This document shows, piece after piece, positions 16,850 to 29,700 of a stretch of DNA of 64,000 nucleotides. The notes beneath the pieces were generated by a model. That model worked only from the letters and a program-made list of their open reading frames with translations. It did no database searches and was not told the origin of the DNA. The position numbers and the translations under genes are program-made. Each line of letters opens with the position of its first letter. The stretch's first letter is position 1. The DNA lies in contig CAWFPH010000002.1 in NCBI GenBank assembly GCA_963817615.1, positions 806,001 to 870,000 of the forward strand. Direction: 5' to 3'. Source of the stretch: FEN-1219 sp963817615. Its GTDB lineage: Bacteria; Pseudomonadota; Gammaproteobacteria; Steroidobacterales; Rariloculaceae.

Positions 16850-17154
16850 CCTCTTTCCGCGTCGGCGCCGCCGGCGTCCGCGGATTGACGCGACAAGCAG
16901 CCGTTCCATATAGTTGATGCTGGCACAGGCCTGCTCCGGTCAACGAACGGCCCCTCCGCGGCGGATCGACTGGCCGACGGCTTTGACAGATCCAGCATCG
17001 TTACTGCCAGCCTGAAACAACAACTTAGAACGCGGAGCCCTTGGGCCACCGCTGGGTATAACCATGACTAGACGCGCGCGAACAACGATGGCTCGTCTGC
17101 CAAACGGCGCCCAAGCGTCCGTCGCGGGCGACGCGTGCGAGGAGCTGCGACGCC
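16850..17154. other. 305-base intergenic region before gltB
   Basis: No convincing gene on either strand. It holds isolated promoter-like boxes: TTGACA at 16983-16988 without a good partner, and TATAAC at 17057-17062 without a -35. TGGCAC at 16921 is followed by TGC, but the spacing is one base short for sigma-54. A 32-codon reading frame (17064-17162) overlaps the gltB start but lacks a ribosome site. AGGAG at 17140-17144 serves gltB. Confidence 0.6.
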
Positions 17155-21753
<4,599 letters not shown>

Positions 21754-21783
21754 AGAACATGCCACCTAGAACCGACACCGCGC

Positions 21784-23277
21784 ATGGGTAAGCCGACGGG
21801 CTTCATGGAGTATCCGAAGAAGAGCGTCCCGTATCGGGACGCTACGCAGCGGCTTGGCGATTTCCGCGAGATCTTCACGGAGCCCGCCGACGAGCATCTG
21901 CGCAACCAGGGCGCGCGCTGCATGGATTGCGGCGTCCCCTTTTGCCAATCCGACAACGGCTGTCCGATCGACAACCTGATCCCGGAATGGAACGACCTCG
22001 TCTACCATGGACGGTGGCGCGATGCGCTCGATCGGTTGCACAAGACGAACAACTTCCCAGAGTTCACCGGCCGCACGTGTCCCGCACCGTGCGAAGGCGC
22101 CTGTGTGCTCGGCATCACGGACCCCGCGGTCACCATCAAGAACATCGAGAACGCGATCATCGATCGCGGCTTCGCGGAAGGTTGGGTCGGACCGAGCACG
22201 CCCGAGGCACGCACCGGCAGACGCGTCGCGATCGTCGGCTCGGGTCCGGCCGGTCTCGCCGCGGCCGATCAACTGAACAAGGCCGGGCATACGGTCACTG
22301 TCTACGAGCGGGCGGACCGCATCGGCGGCTTGCTGATGTACGGCATACCGAACATGAAGCTCGACAAGCGGGTCGTCAACCGGCGGGTGGAGCTCCTGCG
22401 CGCGAGCGGCATCGAGTTCATCGTGAACGCGGACGTCGGCAGGAACGTGGATCCGGCAGAGCTGCGCGCCGAGAACGACGCGCTGCTGCTCGCGACCGGC
22501 GCGACGCAGCCGCGCGACCTCGTGATCCCGGGCCGCATGCTCGGCGGCGTGCACTTCGCAATGGAATTCCTGACCGCGAACACGAAGAGCCTGCTGAACA
22601 GCAATCTCGTTGACGGCCGCTACATCAGCGCAAAGGACAAGCGCGTCGTGGTGATCGGCGGCGGCGACACGGGCGCCGATTGCATCGGAACCGCGTTGCG
22701 CCATGGGTGCCGCAGCATGATCAACCTCGAGCTGCTCGAGCAGCCGCCGGAGCGGCGCGCGCTCGACAATCCATGGCCGCTGTGGCCCAAGATCCGGCGC
22801 ACCGACTATGCTCACGAGGAGTCGATCGCGCGTTTCGGGGCGGATCCGCGCAATTACGCGGTCGTGTCGAAGGAGTTCGTGAACGGCGACGCGGGCAGAG
22901 TCGGCGCGCTCAGGATCGTACGCGTCGAATGGCAGCCGACGGACGGCGCGCCGAAGATGGTCGAGCTCGAGGGCACCGCGGAATCGCTCGAGGCCGATCT
23001 CGTACTGCTCGCGCTCGGGTTCCTCGGTCCGGAGGCTTACCTCGCGCAATCCCTGGGCGTCGAGCTCGACGCACGCTCGAATTATCGCGCCGTGCACGGC
23101 CGGTTCGCGACGAGCGTGCCGGCGGTGTTCGCCGCCGGCGATTGCCGGCGCGGGCAATCGCTGGTCGTGTGGGCAATCAACGAAGGGCGAGGGGCTGCCC
23201 GCGCGGTCGACGAGTTCTTGATGGGGTCGAGCATGCTGCCCGCGCCGAAGCTCAGCTTGGGTGGCGCCACGAGCTAG
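21784..23277 (+). CDS. gltD: Glutamate synthase small (beta) subunit
   Basis: NADPH-oxidising subunit of GOGAT that passes electrons through FAD and iron-sulfur clusters to GltB. An N-terminal cysteine-rich region (CMDCGVPFCQSDNGCP, then GRTCPAPCEGACVLG) binds two 4Fe-4S clusters. FAD-binding VAIVGSGPAGLAAADQL and NAD(P)-binding VVVIGGGDTGADCIGTAL follow, and a C-terminal FAD-contact AAGDCRRGQSLVVWAI. Length of 497 residues is a little over the E. coli form and typical of longer GltD versions. Confidence 0.97.
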   Translation: MGKPTGFMEYPKKSVPYRDATQRLGDFREIFTEPADEHLRNQGARCMDCGVPFCQSDNGCPIDNLIPEWNDLVYHGRWRDALDRLHKTNNFPEFTGRTCPAPCEGACVLGITDPAVTIKNIENAIIDRGFAEGWVGPSTPEARTGRRVAIVGSGPAGLAAADQLNKAGHTVTVYERADRIGGLLMYGIPNMKLDKRVVNRRVELLRASGIEFIVNADVGRNVDPAELRAENDALLLATGATQPRDLVIPGRMLGGVHFAMEFLTANTKSLLNSNLVDGRYISAKDKRVVVIGGGDTGADCIGTALRHGCRSMINLELLEQPPERRALDNPWPLWPKIRRTDYAHEESIARFGADPRNYAVVSKEFVNGDAGRVGALRIVRVEWQPTDGAPKMVELEGTAESLEADLVLLALGFLGPEAYLAQSLGVELDARSNYRAVHGRFATSVPAVFAAGDCRRGQSLVVWAINEGRGAARAVDEFLMGSSMLPAPKLSLGGATS

Positions 23278-23311
23278 CGGCTCCGGATTTTCGGTCTAGA
23301 CTGGTAGAGCG

Positions 23312-23971
23312 ATGTTCGGCTGCAAAACCCTCGCGATGCCTTCGAAGGAACAGGCTCTGCCCGGCAGGCCCGAGCCCATCCAGCTCGTCGACCGTCACTT
23401 CGTGCTCGGCAACCCTTTGAAGCCGCCGTTTCCGCCGCGCATGCGGCGCGCAGTGTTTGGAATGGGCTGCTTTTGGGGCGCTGAGCGGCTGTTCTGGACG
23501 ATGCAGGGCGTATACAGCACGGCCGTCGGCTACGCGGGCGGCTACACGGAGAACCCCACCTACGAGGAAGTGTGCAGCGGGCTCACCGGGCACACCGAGG
23601 TCGTCGTCGTGATCTACGATCCCGGAATCGTGGCGTATCGACGGCTGCTCGAGGTGTTCTGGGAATCGCACGACCCGACGCAGGGAATGCGCCAAGGCGC
23701 CGACTTCGGCACCCAGTATCGCTCGGCAATCTACTGTTTCGACGATGCGCAGCTTGAGGAAGCCGAGGCGAGCCGGTCCCAGTACCAGAGCCTGCTGACC
23801 GCGCGGCGCTTGGCGAGGATCACGACCGAGATCTCGGGCGCACCGGCGTTGTACTACGCCGAGGATTATCACCAGCAGTATCTCGCTAAGAACCCTCAGG
23901 GGTATTGCGGCATCGGCGGCGTCGGCGTGTCGTTCACGTCGGCCGAGCATCGAGCCGGCGCCCGCGAATAG
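23312..23971 (+). CDS. msrA: Peptide methionine sulfoxide reductase A
   Basis: Reduces methionine-S-sulfoxide in proteins. The catalytic Cys53 is in GMGCFWGAE. Conserved GYAGGYTENPTYEEVCSGLTG, QYRSAIYC and AEDYHQQYL follow; a C-terminal cysteine in GYCGIGG may recycle the enzyme. About 40 residues precede the catalytic domain without a clear signal peptide. It lies 34 bases after gltD and could be co-transcribed. Confidence 0.96.
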   Translation: MFGCKTLAMPSKEQALPGRPEPIQLVDRHFVLGNPLKPPFPPRMRRAVFGMGCFWGAERLFWTMQGVYSTAVGYAGGYTENPTYEEVCSGLTGHTEVVVVIYDPGIVAYRRLLEVFWESHDPTQGMRQGADFGTQYRSAIYCFDDAQLEEAEASRSQYQSLLTARRLARITTEISGAPALYYAEDYHQQYLAKNPQGYCGIGGVGVSFTSAEHRAGARE

Positions 23972-24142
23972 CCCGCCGGCCGTTCGCTTCCACTCGTCGG
24001 CGTGCCGCCTGCCGCGTAGCGCCAGCGGCCTCGGCCGACCCCGAAGCGCGTCTCGACCGGCCGCCGCCCGAGCGGCGCTGCGCCGAGCGCGCAAGTCGAG
24101 CGATGGGCCAATCGATGGCGAACGTCCCGCCCGAAGCCGAGC

Positions 24143-24171
24143 TTGACTACATACCAACCAGTCGGTATTGT
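24143..24171 (+). promoter_or_regulatory. tetR promoter with embedded palindromic operator
   Basis: TTGACT (24143-24148) and TATTGT (24166-24171) are 17 bases apart. Between and across them lies an 18-bp imperfect palindrome at 24151-24168, left arm ATACCAACC and right arm AGTCGGTAT, typical of operators of TetR repressors. The predicted transcription start is about six bases after the -10, at or within a base of the ATG at 24178, so the mRNA would be leaderless. Binding there would block the gene's own promoter. Confidence 0.68.
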
Positions 24172-24177
24172 CCGCCC

Positions 24178-24813
24178 ATGGCACCGACCGATTCGACAGC
24201 CCAGCGAAAACCCAGCGCGCGCGACAAGCTGCTGGACGCGGCGCTGGCGCTGATCCGCGCGCGCGGCTACGCCGCGACCACGGTCGACGATCTATGCGCT
24301 CGGGCCGGCGTCACCAAGGGCGCGTTCTTTCATCACTTCAAGACCAAAGACGCGTTGGCGATCGCTGCCGCCAATCATTGGTCGGAGACCACCGGCCGGC
24401 TGTTCGCGGGCGCCTCGTACCACGAGCACGCCGATCCGCTCGACCGCGTGCTCGGTTATCTCGAGCTCCGCAAGGCCTTGCTCAAAGGCGAGGTCGCCGA
24501 GTTCACGTGCTTCGCGGGCACGATGCTACAAGAGGTATATCGCACGAGTCCCGATATCCGCGCGGCCTGCGAAGCGAGCATCGTCGGTCACGCCGCGCGT
24601 GTCGAGGCGGACATCGCCGCCGCGATGACCCACTACGGCATTCACGCGGATTGGACGGCCGAAAGCCTGGCGTTGCACACGCAGGCGGTTCTGCAAGGCG
24701 CCTTCATCCTGGCGAAGGCCAAGGGCGGCGCCGCCGTCGCGGCCGCGAGCATCGACCATCTACGCCGCTACATCGAGCTTCTGTTCGAGCGGCCGAGTCG
24801 CGCGAACGGTTGA
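24178..24813 (+). CDS. TetR/AcrR-family transcriptional regulator
   Basis: A 211-residue repressor. The N-terminal helix-turn-helix covers about residues 12-58 (ARDKLLDAALALIRARGYAA, then TTVDDLCARAGVTKGAFFHH and FKTKDALAIA). The C-terminal ligand domain is of the type that contains FTCFAGTMLQEV. The start ATG 24178 is placed by homology of the helix-turn-helix; the frame is open upstream but overlaps the operator. There is no Shine-Dalgarno, which fits a leaderless transcript. It probably represses itself and the YciI and SRPBCC genes that follow. The ligand is unknown. Confidence 0.92.
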   Translation: MAPTDSTAQRKPSARDKLLDAALALIRARGYAATTVDDLCARAGVTKGAFFHHFKTKDALAIAAANHWSETTGRLFAGASYHEHADPLDRVLGYLELRKALLKGEVAEFTCFAGTMLQEVYRTSPDIRAACEASIVGHAARVEADIAAAMTHYGIHADWTAESLALHTQAVLQGAFILAKAKGGAAVAAASIDHLRRYIELLFERPSRANG

Positions 24814-24865
24814 TCCCATTGCCAACCGCGTTCGCGCGGCACAACTCACCACGAAGGAGAAGACC

Positions 24866-25219
24866 ATGAAGACGTTCTTAGCGATCTACACAGGCACCCC
24901 GGGCGCGCTCGAGTCCTGGCGCGCACTTCCCGAGCAGGAGCTCAAAGCGCGGCAAGCGCGCGGCATGCAAGCATGGCGCGACTGGGCCGAGCGCAATCAA
25001 GACGCAATCGTCGCCACCGGCTCGCCGCTCGGACGCACGAAGCGCGTATCGAAGCGGGGACTCGAGGACATTCGTAACCAAATGGGCGCTTACACGATCG
25101 TTCGGGCCGAGTCTCATGAAGCCGCCGCCAAGCTCTTCGAGAATCACCCACACTTCACGACGTTCCCGGGCGAAGCCGTGGAAGTGATGGAGTGCCTACC
25201 GCTACCCCAGCAAGCGTGA
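24866..25219 (+). CDS. YciI-related (YCII domain) protein
   Basis: A 117-residue protein of the dimeric ferredoxin-like YCII family. Ends of the domain are MKTFLAIYTGT and HFTTFPGEAVEVMECLPL, with a central helix around EAAAKLFENHPHF. AAGGAG is well placed before the ATG. It is followed five bases later by the SRPBCC gene, so the two are co-transcribed. Such pairs are frequent next to regulators; the substrate is unknown. Confidence 0.85.
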   Translation: MKTFLAIYTGTPGALESWRALPEQELKARQARGMQAWRDWAERNQDAIVATGSPLGRTKRVSKRGLEDIRNQMGAYTIVRAESHEAAAKLFENHPHFTTFPGEAVEVMECLPLPQQA

Positions 25220-25224
25220 GCGCC

Positions 25225-25668
25225 ATGCCGAACACAGTACGTCTTCATCGCGTGCTCGCCACCAAGCCCGAGAAGATCTATCGCGCATTCGTCGAAGCTG
25301 ACGCGATGGCGAAGTGGCTGCCGCCGAACGGTTTCACCTGCACGGTGCAGCACTTGGATGCAAAGGTCGGCGGGACCTACAAGATGTCGTTTCGCAACTT
25401 CACGACGGGAAGGAGTCACTCGTTTGGCGGTCGCTACTTGGAGCTCGTGCCGAATGAGCGGCTGCGGTATACGGATCGGTTCGACGATCCAAACTTGCCC
25501 GGCGAGATCCAAGTGACCGTCACGCTCGCGGCTACGCCGTTCGGGACCGAGCTGCAAATCGTGCAGGAAGGCCTGCCCGATGCGATACCGCTGCCGGCTT
25601 GCTATCTAGGCTGGCAACAATCGCTGCGCAACTTGGCGCGGCTCGTCGAGCCCGAGATCAACCAGTAG
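25225..25668 (+). CDS. SRPBCC (AHSA1-type) domain protein
   Basis: A 147-residue START-like fold protein. Family features are KPEKIYRAFVEADAMAKWLPP near the N-terminus, VGGTYKMSFRN and the central GRYLELVPNERLRYTDRF. The C-terminal helix CYLGWQQSLRNLARLVEP is the usual ligand-cavity helix. ATG 25225 lies five bases after the YciI stop; an earlier in-frame ATG lies inside the YciI gene. Function is unknown; it probably binds a hydrophobic ligand under control of the TetR. Confidence 0.9.
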   Translation: MPNTVRLHRVLATKPEKIYRAFVEADAMAKWLPPNGFTCTVQHLDAKVGGTYKMSFRNFTTGRSHSFGGRYLELVPNERLRYTDRFDDPNLPGEIQVTVTLAATPFGTELQIVQEGLPDAIPLPACYLGWQQSLRNLARLVEPEINQ

Positions 25669-25706
25669 GCCGACGCATGCTCGAGCGGTACCGGGCGGCG
25701 GCGGGG

Positions 25707-27755
25707 CTACGGGGTGCGGCGCGGCAGCCGCACCGTGAAGGCGACCCCGCTGCCGTCCGGCAAATCGTCGGCCGTCGCGCTGCCGCCGTGAAACTTCGCG
25801 ATCAGCGCGACGACATGCAGGCCAAGCCCGAGGTGCGGACGACCGTCGCGGCGATCGCGTATCGACACCAGTGAATCGAACAGCTCACGACGCATCGTGC
25901 TCGGCAAAGGCGGCCCCCGATTCGTCACGCGCAGCTCGAGATCGTTGCCGGCCGGCTCGAGGGCGACGTCGATGCGGCTGCCCGCGGGACTGAAGCTGAC
26001 CGCGTTGTCGATGAGCTTGTCGAGCAGCTGCGCCATGAGTTCCCCCGAACCGAGCACCTCGGGGGCCGCCACGCGGTTCACGCACACGAACTCCCGCTGC
26101 GGGTACACGTCGCGATACGCACGGCAGCAGGATTCGACGACCGCACCGACATCGAAGGGCTCGGCCGCGGTCTCGCCGATCGCACGCTCGAGGTGCGTCG
26201 CTTCGCTCATCGCCGCCAAAATCGAGTCGAGCCGCTGCGCGCCCTGGCGCAGGCGTCCGAGGTATTCCCCGGCGGCGGGCGAGCTGCGCTCGTGCTCGAG
26301 ATTGTCGAGCGATGTCGTGACGACGGCGAGCGGCGTACGCAGCTCGTGCGACAGCTTGCTCGCGAGCGTCTTGAGGTACTCCGTGTGCTCGCGCAGCCGC
26401 GCGAGCAGCTGGCCGAAGCTGCGCGCGAGGTCGCCGAGCTCGTCGCGCGCGGCGTCGCCCGGCAGGCCCGTACGAATCTCGCCGCGCGGACCGAGCGCCG
26501 TCTCAGCAGCGTGTGCGAGCCGGCGAACCCGCAACGATAGCCAAGTCGCGTAGCCGAGCAAGCCGATTGCAACCACGATGCTTGCGAGAACGGTGATCGT
26601 CATCAGCCGGACGAGCGCCTGATTCGTGAGCGTGAGAATCGGATCGCTCGCCTGCTCGAGCAGCACCGCGCCCTCCAAGCCCGTCGGGCCGCGGATCGGT
26701 ACCGCCGCCGCCACGATCGCATCGTGCTGCGCGCCCCGACCGTACCACGCCGTGGCCGGCGCGCCTGCCAACGCGCCGCGCAGCGCGTCCGCCGCGATGC
26801 GTCCGACGGGCTGCTCCTGCGGATAGGGCGGATCGTCGCGACCGAGCGCGAGGCGGAACAGCCGCGCGAGTGCCTCCGACGGCGTCGGTGCCGCCGTCGT
26901 CGAAGCGATCGCCCCGACGTCCGCGAGCACCCAGCCGTCCGGGTCGAGCACGCGGAACCGCCCGCCGCCGCTGCGACCGAACTGCTCGACGAGCGCCGCG
27001 AGCTCTGGTCTTTGGTAGACGAAGCGGCCGGGTGTCGCGGTCGAGTCGTCCCAGGTCGCGCTCAACCCGACGGTGTAGTCGGGACCGGGCGGGTCGACCC
27101 CGATTACGCCGACTCCGAGCGCCGAGCCTACGAGCGCCAGCGGCAGCCGCGCCTCGACCGCGTAGCCGGTGCTTGTCTCCTGCCATGCGGCAACCACCCG
27201 CGCGTCGTAGCGCTCGGTGGGGACGAAGCGATCGGGAGCGGTGTCCTGCGCACGGAACACACCGGGCGCACCCGTCACGAGCAAAAGCCAACTCACGATG
27301 CCCGGAGTAGGCTCGGTCGCGATCGCAATCCGGTCTCCGTACGGTCGCTCGCCGGGTAGGCGCTCGTAGACGACGTGGCTGTCACGAACGTCGACGAATA
27401 AATAGGCGAATCGTCCGTGTACCCCCGCCCAGAGCCGATGGCCGCCCCGCAGCTCGACGGCCGCAGCGTCGGCCACGTTCCAATCCGCGCGCGACGCATC
27501 GATCTCGGGATCGGCAGCGAGCGGCGACGCATACACGGTCTTGCCGAGCGACCTCGGCGCGGCACACCGAGGAGGCGGGCACAGCGGCACCTCTTGCTCC
27601 TCGAGCGCAGCGGCGACGGTCGTCGCGCTGCCGAGCAGCTGCTGCTCGAGCCCGCGCCGCAACGCGGCCTCCATCGCCTGCACATAGCGTACGCCGGTGT
27701 ACGGCAGCACGAGCGTCAGCAGCCCGAACAGGAGCAACTGCGCGCGCAGCGACAC
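25707..27755 (-). CDS. pdsS: Membrane sensor histidine kinase, PdsS-like
   Basis: A 682-residue sensor kinase. One helix at residues 6-22 and another at 383-406 enclose a periplasmic domain of about 360 residues, with a carbohydrate-binding-like beta segment (residues 85-235). A HAMP region follows, then phospho-accepting His470 in KLSHELRTP, an N box LIDNAVSFS and a glycine box HLGLGLHVV. Architecture and terminal features recall, from memory, the kinase of the proteobacterial dedicated sortase system (PdsS). It starts with GTG at 27755, 14 bases after the LEA14-like gene. Its likely partner, the PdsR-like regulator, is at 16151-16849. Confidence 0.82.
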   Translation of the reverse strand: MSLRAQLLLFGLLTLVLPYTGVRYVQAMEAALRRGLEQQLLGSATTVAAALEEQEVPLCPPPRCAAPRSLGKTVYASPLAADPEIDASRADWNVADAAAVELRGGHRLWAGVHGRFAYLFVDVRDSHVVYERLPGERPYGDRIAIATEPTPGIVSWLLLVTGAPGVFRAQDTAPDRFVPTERYDARVVAAWQETSTGYAVEARLPLALVGSALGVGVIGVDPPGPDYTVGLSATWDDSTATPGRFVYQRPELAALVEQFGRSGGGRFRVLDPDGWVLADVGAIASTTAAPTPSEALARLFRLALGRDDPPYPQEQPVGRIAADALRGALAGAPATAWYGRGAQHDAIVAAAVPIRGPTGLEGAVLLEQASDPILTLTNQALVRLMTITVLASIVVAIGLLGYATWLSLRVRRLAHAAETALGPRGEIRTGLPGDAARDELGDLARSFGQLLARLREHTEYLKTLASKLSHELRTPLAVVTTSLDNLEHERSSPAAGEYLGRLRQGAQRLDSILAAMSEATHLERAIGETAAEPFDVGAVVESCCRAYRDVYPQREFVCVNRVAAPEVLGSGELMAQLLDKLIDNAVSFSPAGSRIDVALEPAGNDLELRVTNRGPPLPSTMRRELFDSLVSIRDRRDGRPHLGLGLHVVALIAKFHGGSATADDLPDGSGVAFTVRLPRRTP

Positions 27756-27769
27756 CGCGTGGCGTCCGC

Positions 27770-28258
27770 TCAGGGACCCGCGGCGTTCGTCAACGGCACT
27801 TCGCCGCTGCGGCTGAAAGGCAGCGTGTTGTTGACGCGGCGCGGCAAGAACAAATCGCCGAAGATCTCGTACGCCAGTGCGTGAGCCGGCCCCGAGGCGA
27901 TGGCACGCAGACGCGACGGCGATGAAACGCTGTCGGTCTCGATGTCGATCTCCACGGTTTTGCGATCGAGCGGATCGACCGTGAACGCGGCGCTCGATTG
28001 CCCATCGAGCACGCCTTCGCCGCCCAGCCGCAGCGTGAAGCGTACGCCGACCAGCGCCAGAGCTTCGGTGTTTTGGTTGTCGATCGCGAGACCCACGCGA
28101 AAGTGCTGCGAGTCCGAGCGCGAGGAGACGACCATCAAGCTCACGACCTCGACCCGCGGCGGCACGATCTTCGGCGCCGCGGCCGCGTCGAGCGCCAACG
28201 TCGCTGCGAGCACGGCAACCGCGCGTACGAGCGGTGCTCTGATTCGCTCCATCGCCAT
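27770..28258 (-). CDS. Exported LEA14-like (WHy domain) protein
   Basis: A 162-residue protein with a signal peptide (about residues 1-28, ending ALDAAAA) and one late-embryogenesis-abundant type 2 fold: PRVEVVSLMVV, then HFRVGLAIDNQNTEALALVG and a second beta half. GGGAG is five bases before the ATG at 28258; another ATG six bases on is possible. It is the first gene of a two-gene unit with the PdsS-like kinase, so it may act in the periplasm on the same signal. Role unknown. Confidence 0.8.
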   Translation of the reverse strand: MAMERIRAPLVRAVAVLAATLALDAAAAPKIVPPRVEVVSLMVVSSRSDSQHFRVGLAIDNQNTEALALVGVRFTLRLGGEGVLDGQSSAAFTVDPLDRKTVEIDIETDSVSSPSRLRAIASGPAHALAYEIFGDLFLPRRVNNTLPFSRSGEVPLTNAAGP

Positions 28259-28410
28259 CCACTCTCCCGATGCATTGGACGACCGCGGCAACGCGGTGCC
28301 GCGGGCATTGTAGAGCGCATGGCGCACCAAGAATACGATGCGGTGCCGCCGCGCCGCCGCGCCCGCGCTTATACTGCGAGTTGTACGTCGCTACGCCGGG
28401 AGCCCACCGG

Positions 28411-29691
28411 ATGCTCAGTCAGACTCGTCGAATCGCCGTCGTAGGCGGGATTCGGATCCCCTTTTGTCGTGCCTACACGGCCTACGCCCGTTGCTCGAAC
28501 CAGGACATGATGACGGCGGTCCTGAAGGCGCTCGTCGTGAAGTACGGGCTCAAGGGCCAGAGGCTCGGCGACGTGTCTCTCGGCGCGGTGATCAAGCATT
28601 CGCGCGACTGGAATCTCGCCCGCGAGTCGACGCTCTCGTCCGGACTCGCGCCCGAGACGCCGGCATTCGACTTGCAGCGCGCGTGCGGCACCAGCCTGTC
28701 CGCCGCCGTGATCATCGGTGCGAAGATCGCGACCGGAATCATCGAGGCCGGCATCGCGGGCGGCACCGACAGCATCAGCGACATGCCGGTCGTTTATCCG
28801 GATGCGTACCGCGCGCTGCTGCTGGCAAGTGCGCGCGGCCGCACGCTCGGCGCACGTCTCAAGCCCTGGCTCGGACTGCGTCCCCGACACTTCAAGCCGG
28901 TGTTGCCTGGCGTGATCGAGCCGCGAACCGACCTCTCGATGGGCGAGAGCATGGAGATCACTGCCAAGGAATGGCACATCTCGCGCGAGGAGCAAGACCG
29001 GCTCGCGCTCGCGAGTCATCAGAACGCAGCGAAAGCATACGCAGAGGGCTTCTACGACGACCTGCTCGTCGAGTTCATGGGGGTCACGCGCGACAACAAT
29101 ATCCGCTCGGACACGAGTCTCGAGCAACTCGCGAAGTTGAAGCCCGTGTTCGACAAGACCGGCAGCGGCACGCTGACCGCCGGCAACAGCACACCGCTCA
29201 CGGACGGGGCGTCCGCGGTGCTGCTCTGCTCGGAGGACTGGGCCCGGGAGCGGGGCCTGCCGATCGCGGCTTATCTCACGTTTGCGCGCGAGGCGGCGGT
29301 CGACTTCGTGCACGGCGAGGGGCTGCTGATGGCGCCGGCTTACGCGGTGTCGGACATGCTGAAGGAAGCCAACCTCGCACTGCAGGACTTCGACTTCTAT
29401 GAGATCCACGAGGCGTTCGCGGCGCAGACGCTCGCAACACTGAAGGCCTGGGAGTCGGAGCAGTTCTGTCGCGACAAGCTCGGCCGCGATCGGCCGCTCG
29501 GGTCGATAGACCGGTCGAAGCTCAACATCAAAGGCGGCAGTGTCGCGGTCGGCCACCCGTTCGCGGCGACCGGCACACGACTCGTGGCGACGCTTGCGAA
29601 GTTGCTGCGCGAGCGCGGCAACGGCCGCGGCCTGATCTCGGTCTGCACGGCCGGCGGAATGGGCGTGACCGCGATCCTCGAGGCGGCTTGA
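28411..29691 (+). CDS. fadI: Acetyl-CoA acyltransferase (thiolase), FadI-like
   Basis: Cleaves 3-ketoacyl-CoA with CoA in beta-oxidation. The nucleophile cysteine is in QRACGTSLSAA, the catalytic His in YEIHEAFAAQ and the second cysteine in SVCTAGGMG. The 426 residues and the extra loop before the C-terminal active site (LGSIDRSKLNIKGG) resemble FadI/trifunctional-type thiolases rather than short FadA. GGGAG lies eight bases before the ATG. No FadJ-like partner is adjacent, so the biological substrate is uncertain. The stop is within a palindrome shared with the convergent AEC gene. Confidence 0.88.
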   Translation: MLSQTRRIAVVGGIRIPFCRAYTAYARCSNQDMMTAVLKALVVKYGLKGQRLGDVSLGAVIKHSRDWNLARESTLSSGLAPETPAFDLQRACGTSLSAAVIIGAKIATGIIEAGIAGGTDSISDMPVVYPDAYRALLLASARGRTLGARLKPWLGLRPRHFKPVLPGVIEPRTDLSMGESMEITAKEWHISREEQDRLALASHQNAAKAYAEGFYDDLLVEFMGVTRDNNIRSDTSLEQLAKLKPVFDKTGSGTLTAGNSTPLTDGASAVLLCSEDWARERGLPIAAYLTFAREAAVDFVHGEGLLMAPAYAVSDMLKEANLALQDFDFYEIHEAFAAQTLATLKAWESEQFCRDKLGRDRPLGSIDRSKLNIKGGSVAVGHPFAATGTRLVATLAKLLRERGNGRGLISVCTAGGMGVTAILEAA

Positions 29692-29700
29692 GCGCGCTCA
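29689..29700. repeat. 12-bp palindrome holding two convergent stop codons
   Basis: TGAGCG followed by CGCTCA. The TGA at 29689-29691 ends the thiolase and the TCA at 29698-29700 is the stop of the AEC gene on the other strand. It repeats the logic of the palindrome at 3344-3359. Confidence 0.7.

Noticed and set aside
16921..16935. Sigma-54-like promoter TGGCAC...TGC before gltB
   Set aside because: The GG to GC distance is nine bases, not the strict ten required, and the -12 element lacks TT. Probably chance.
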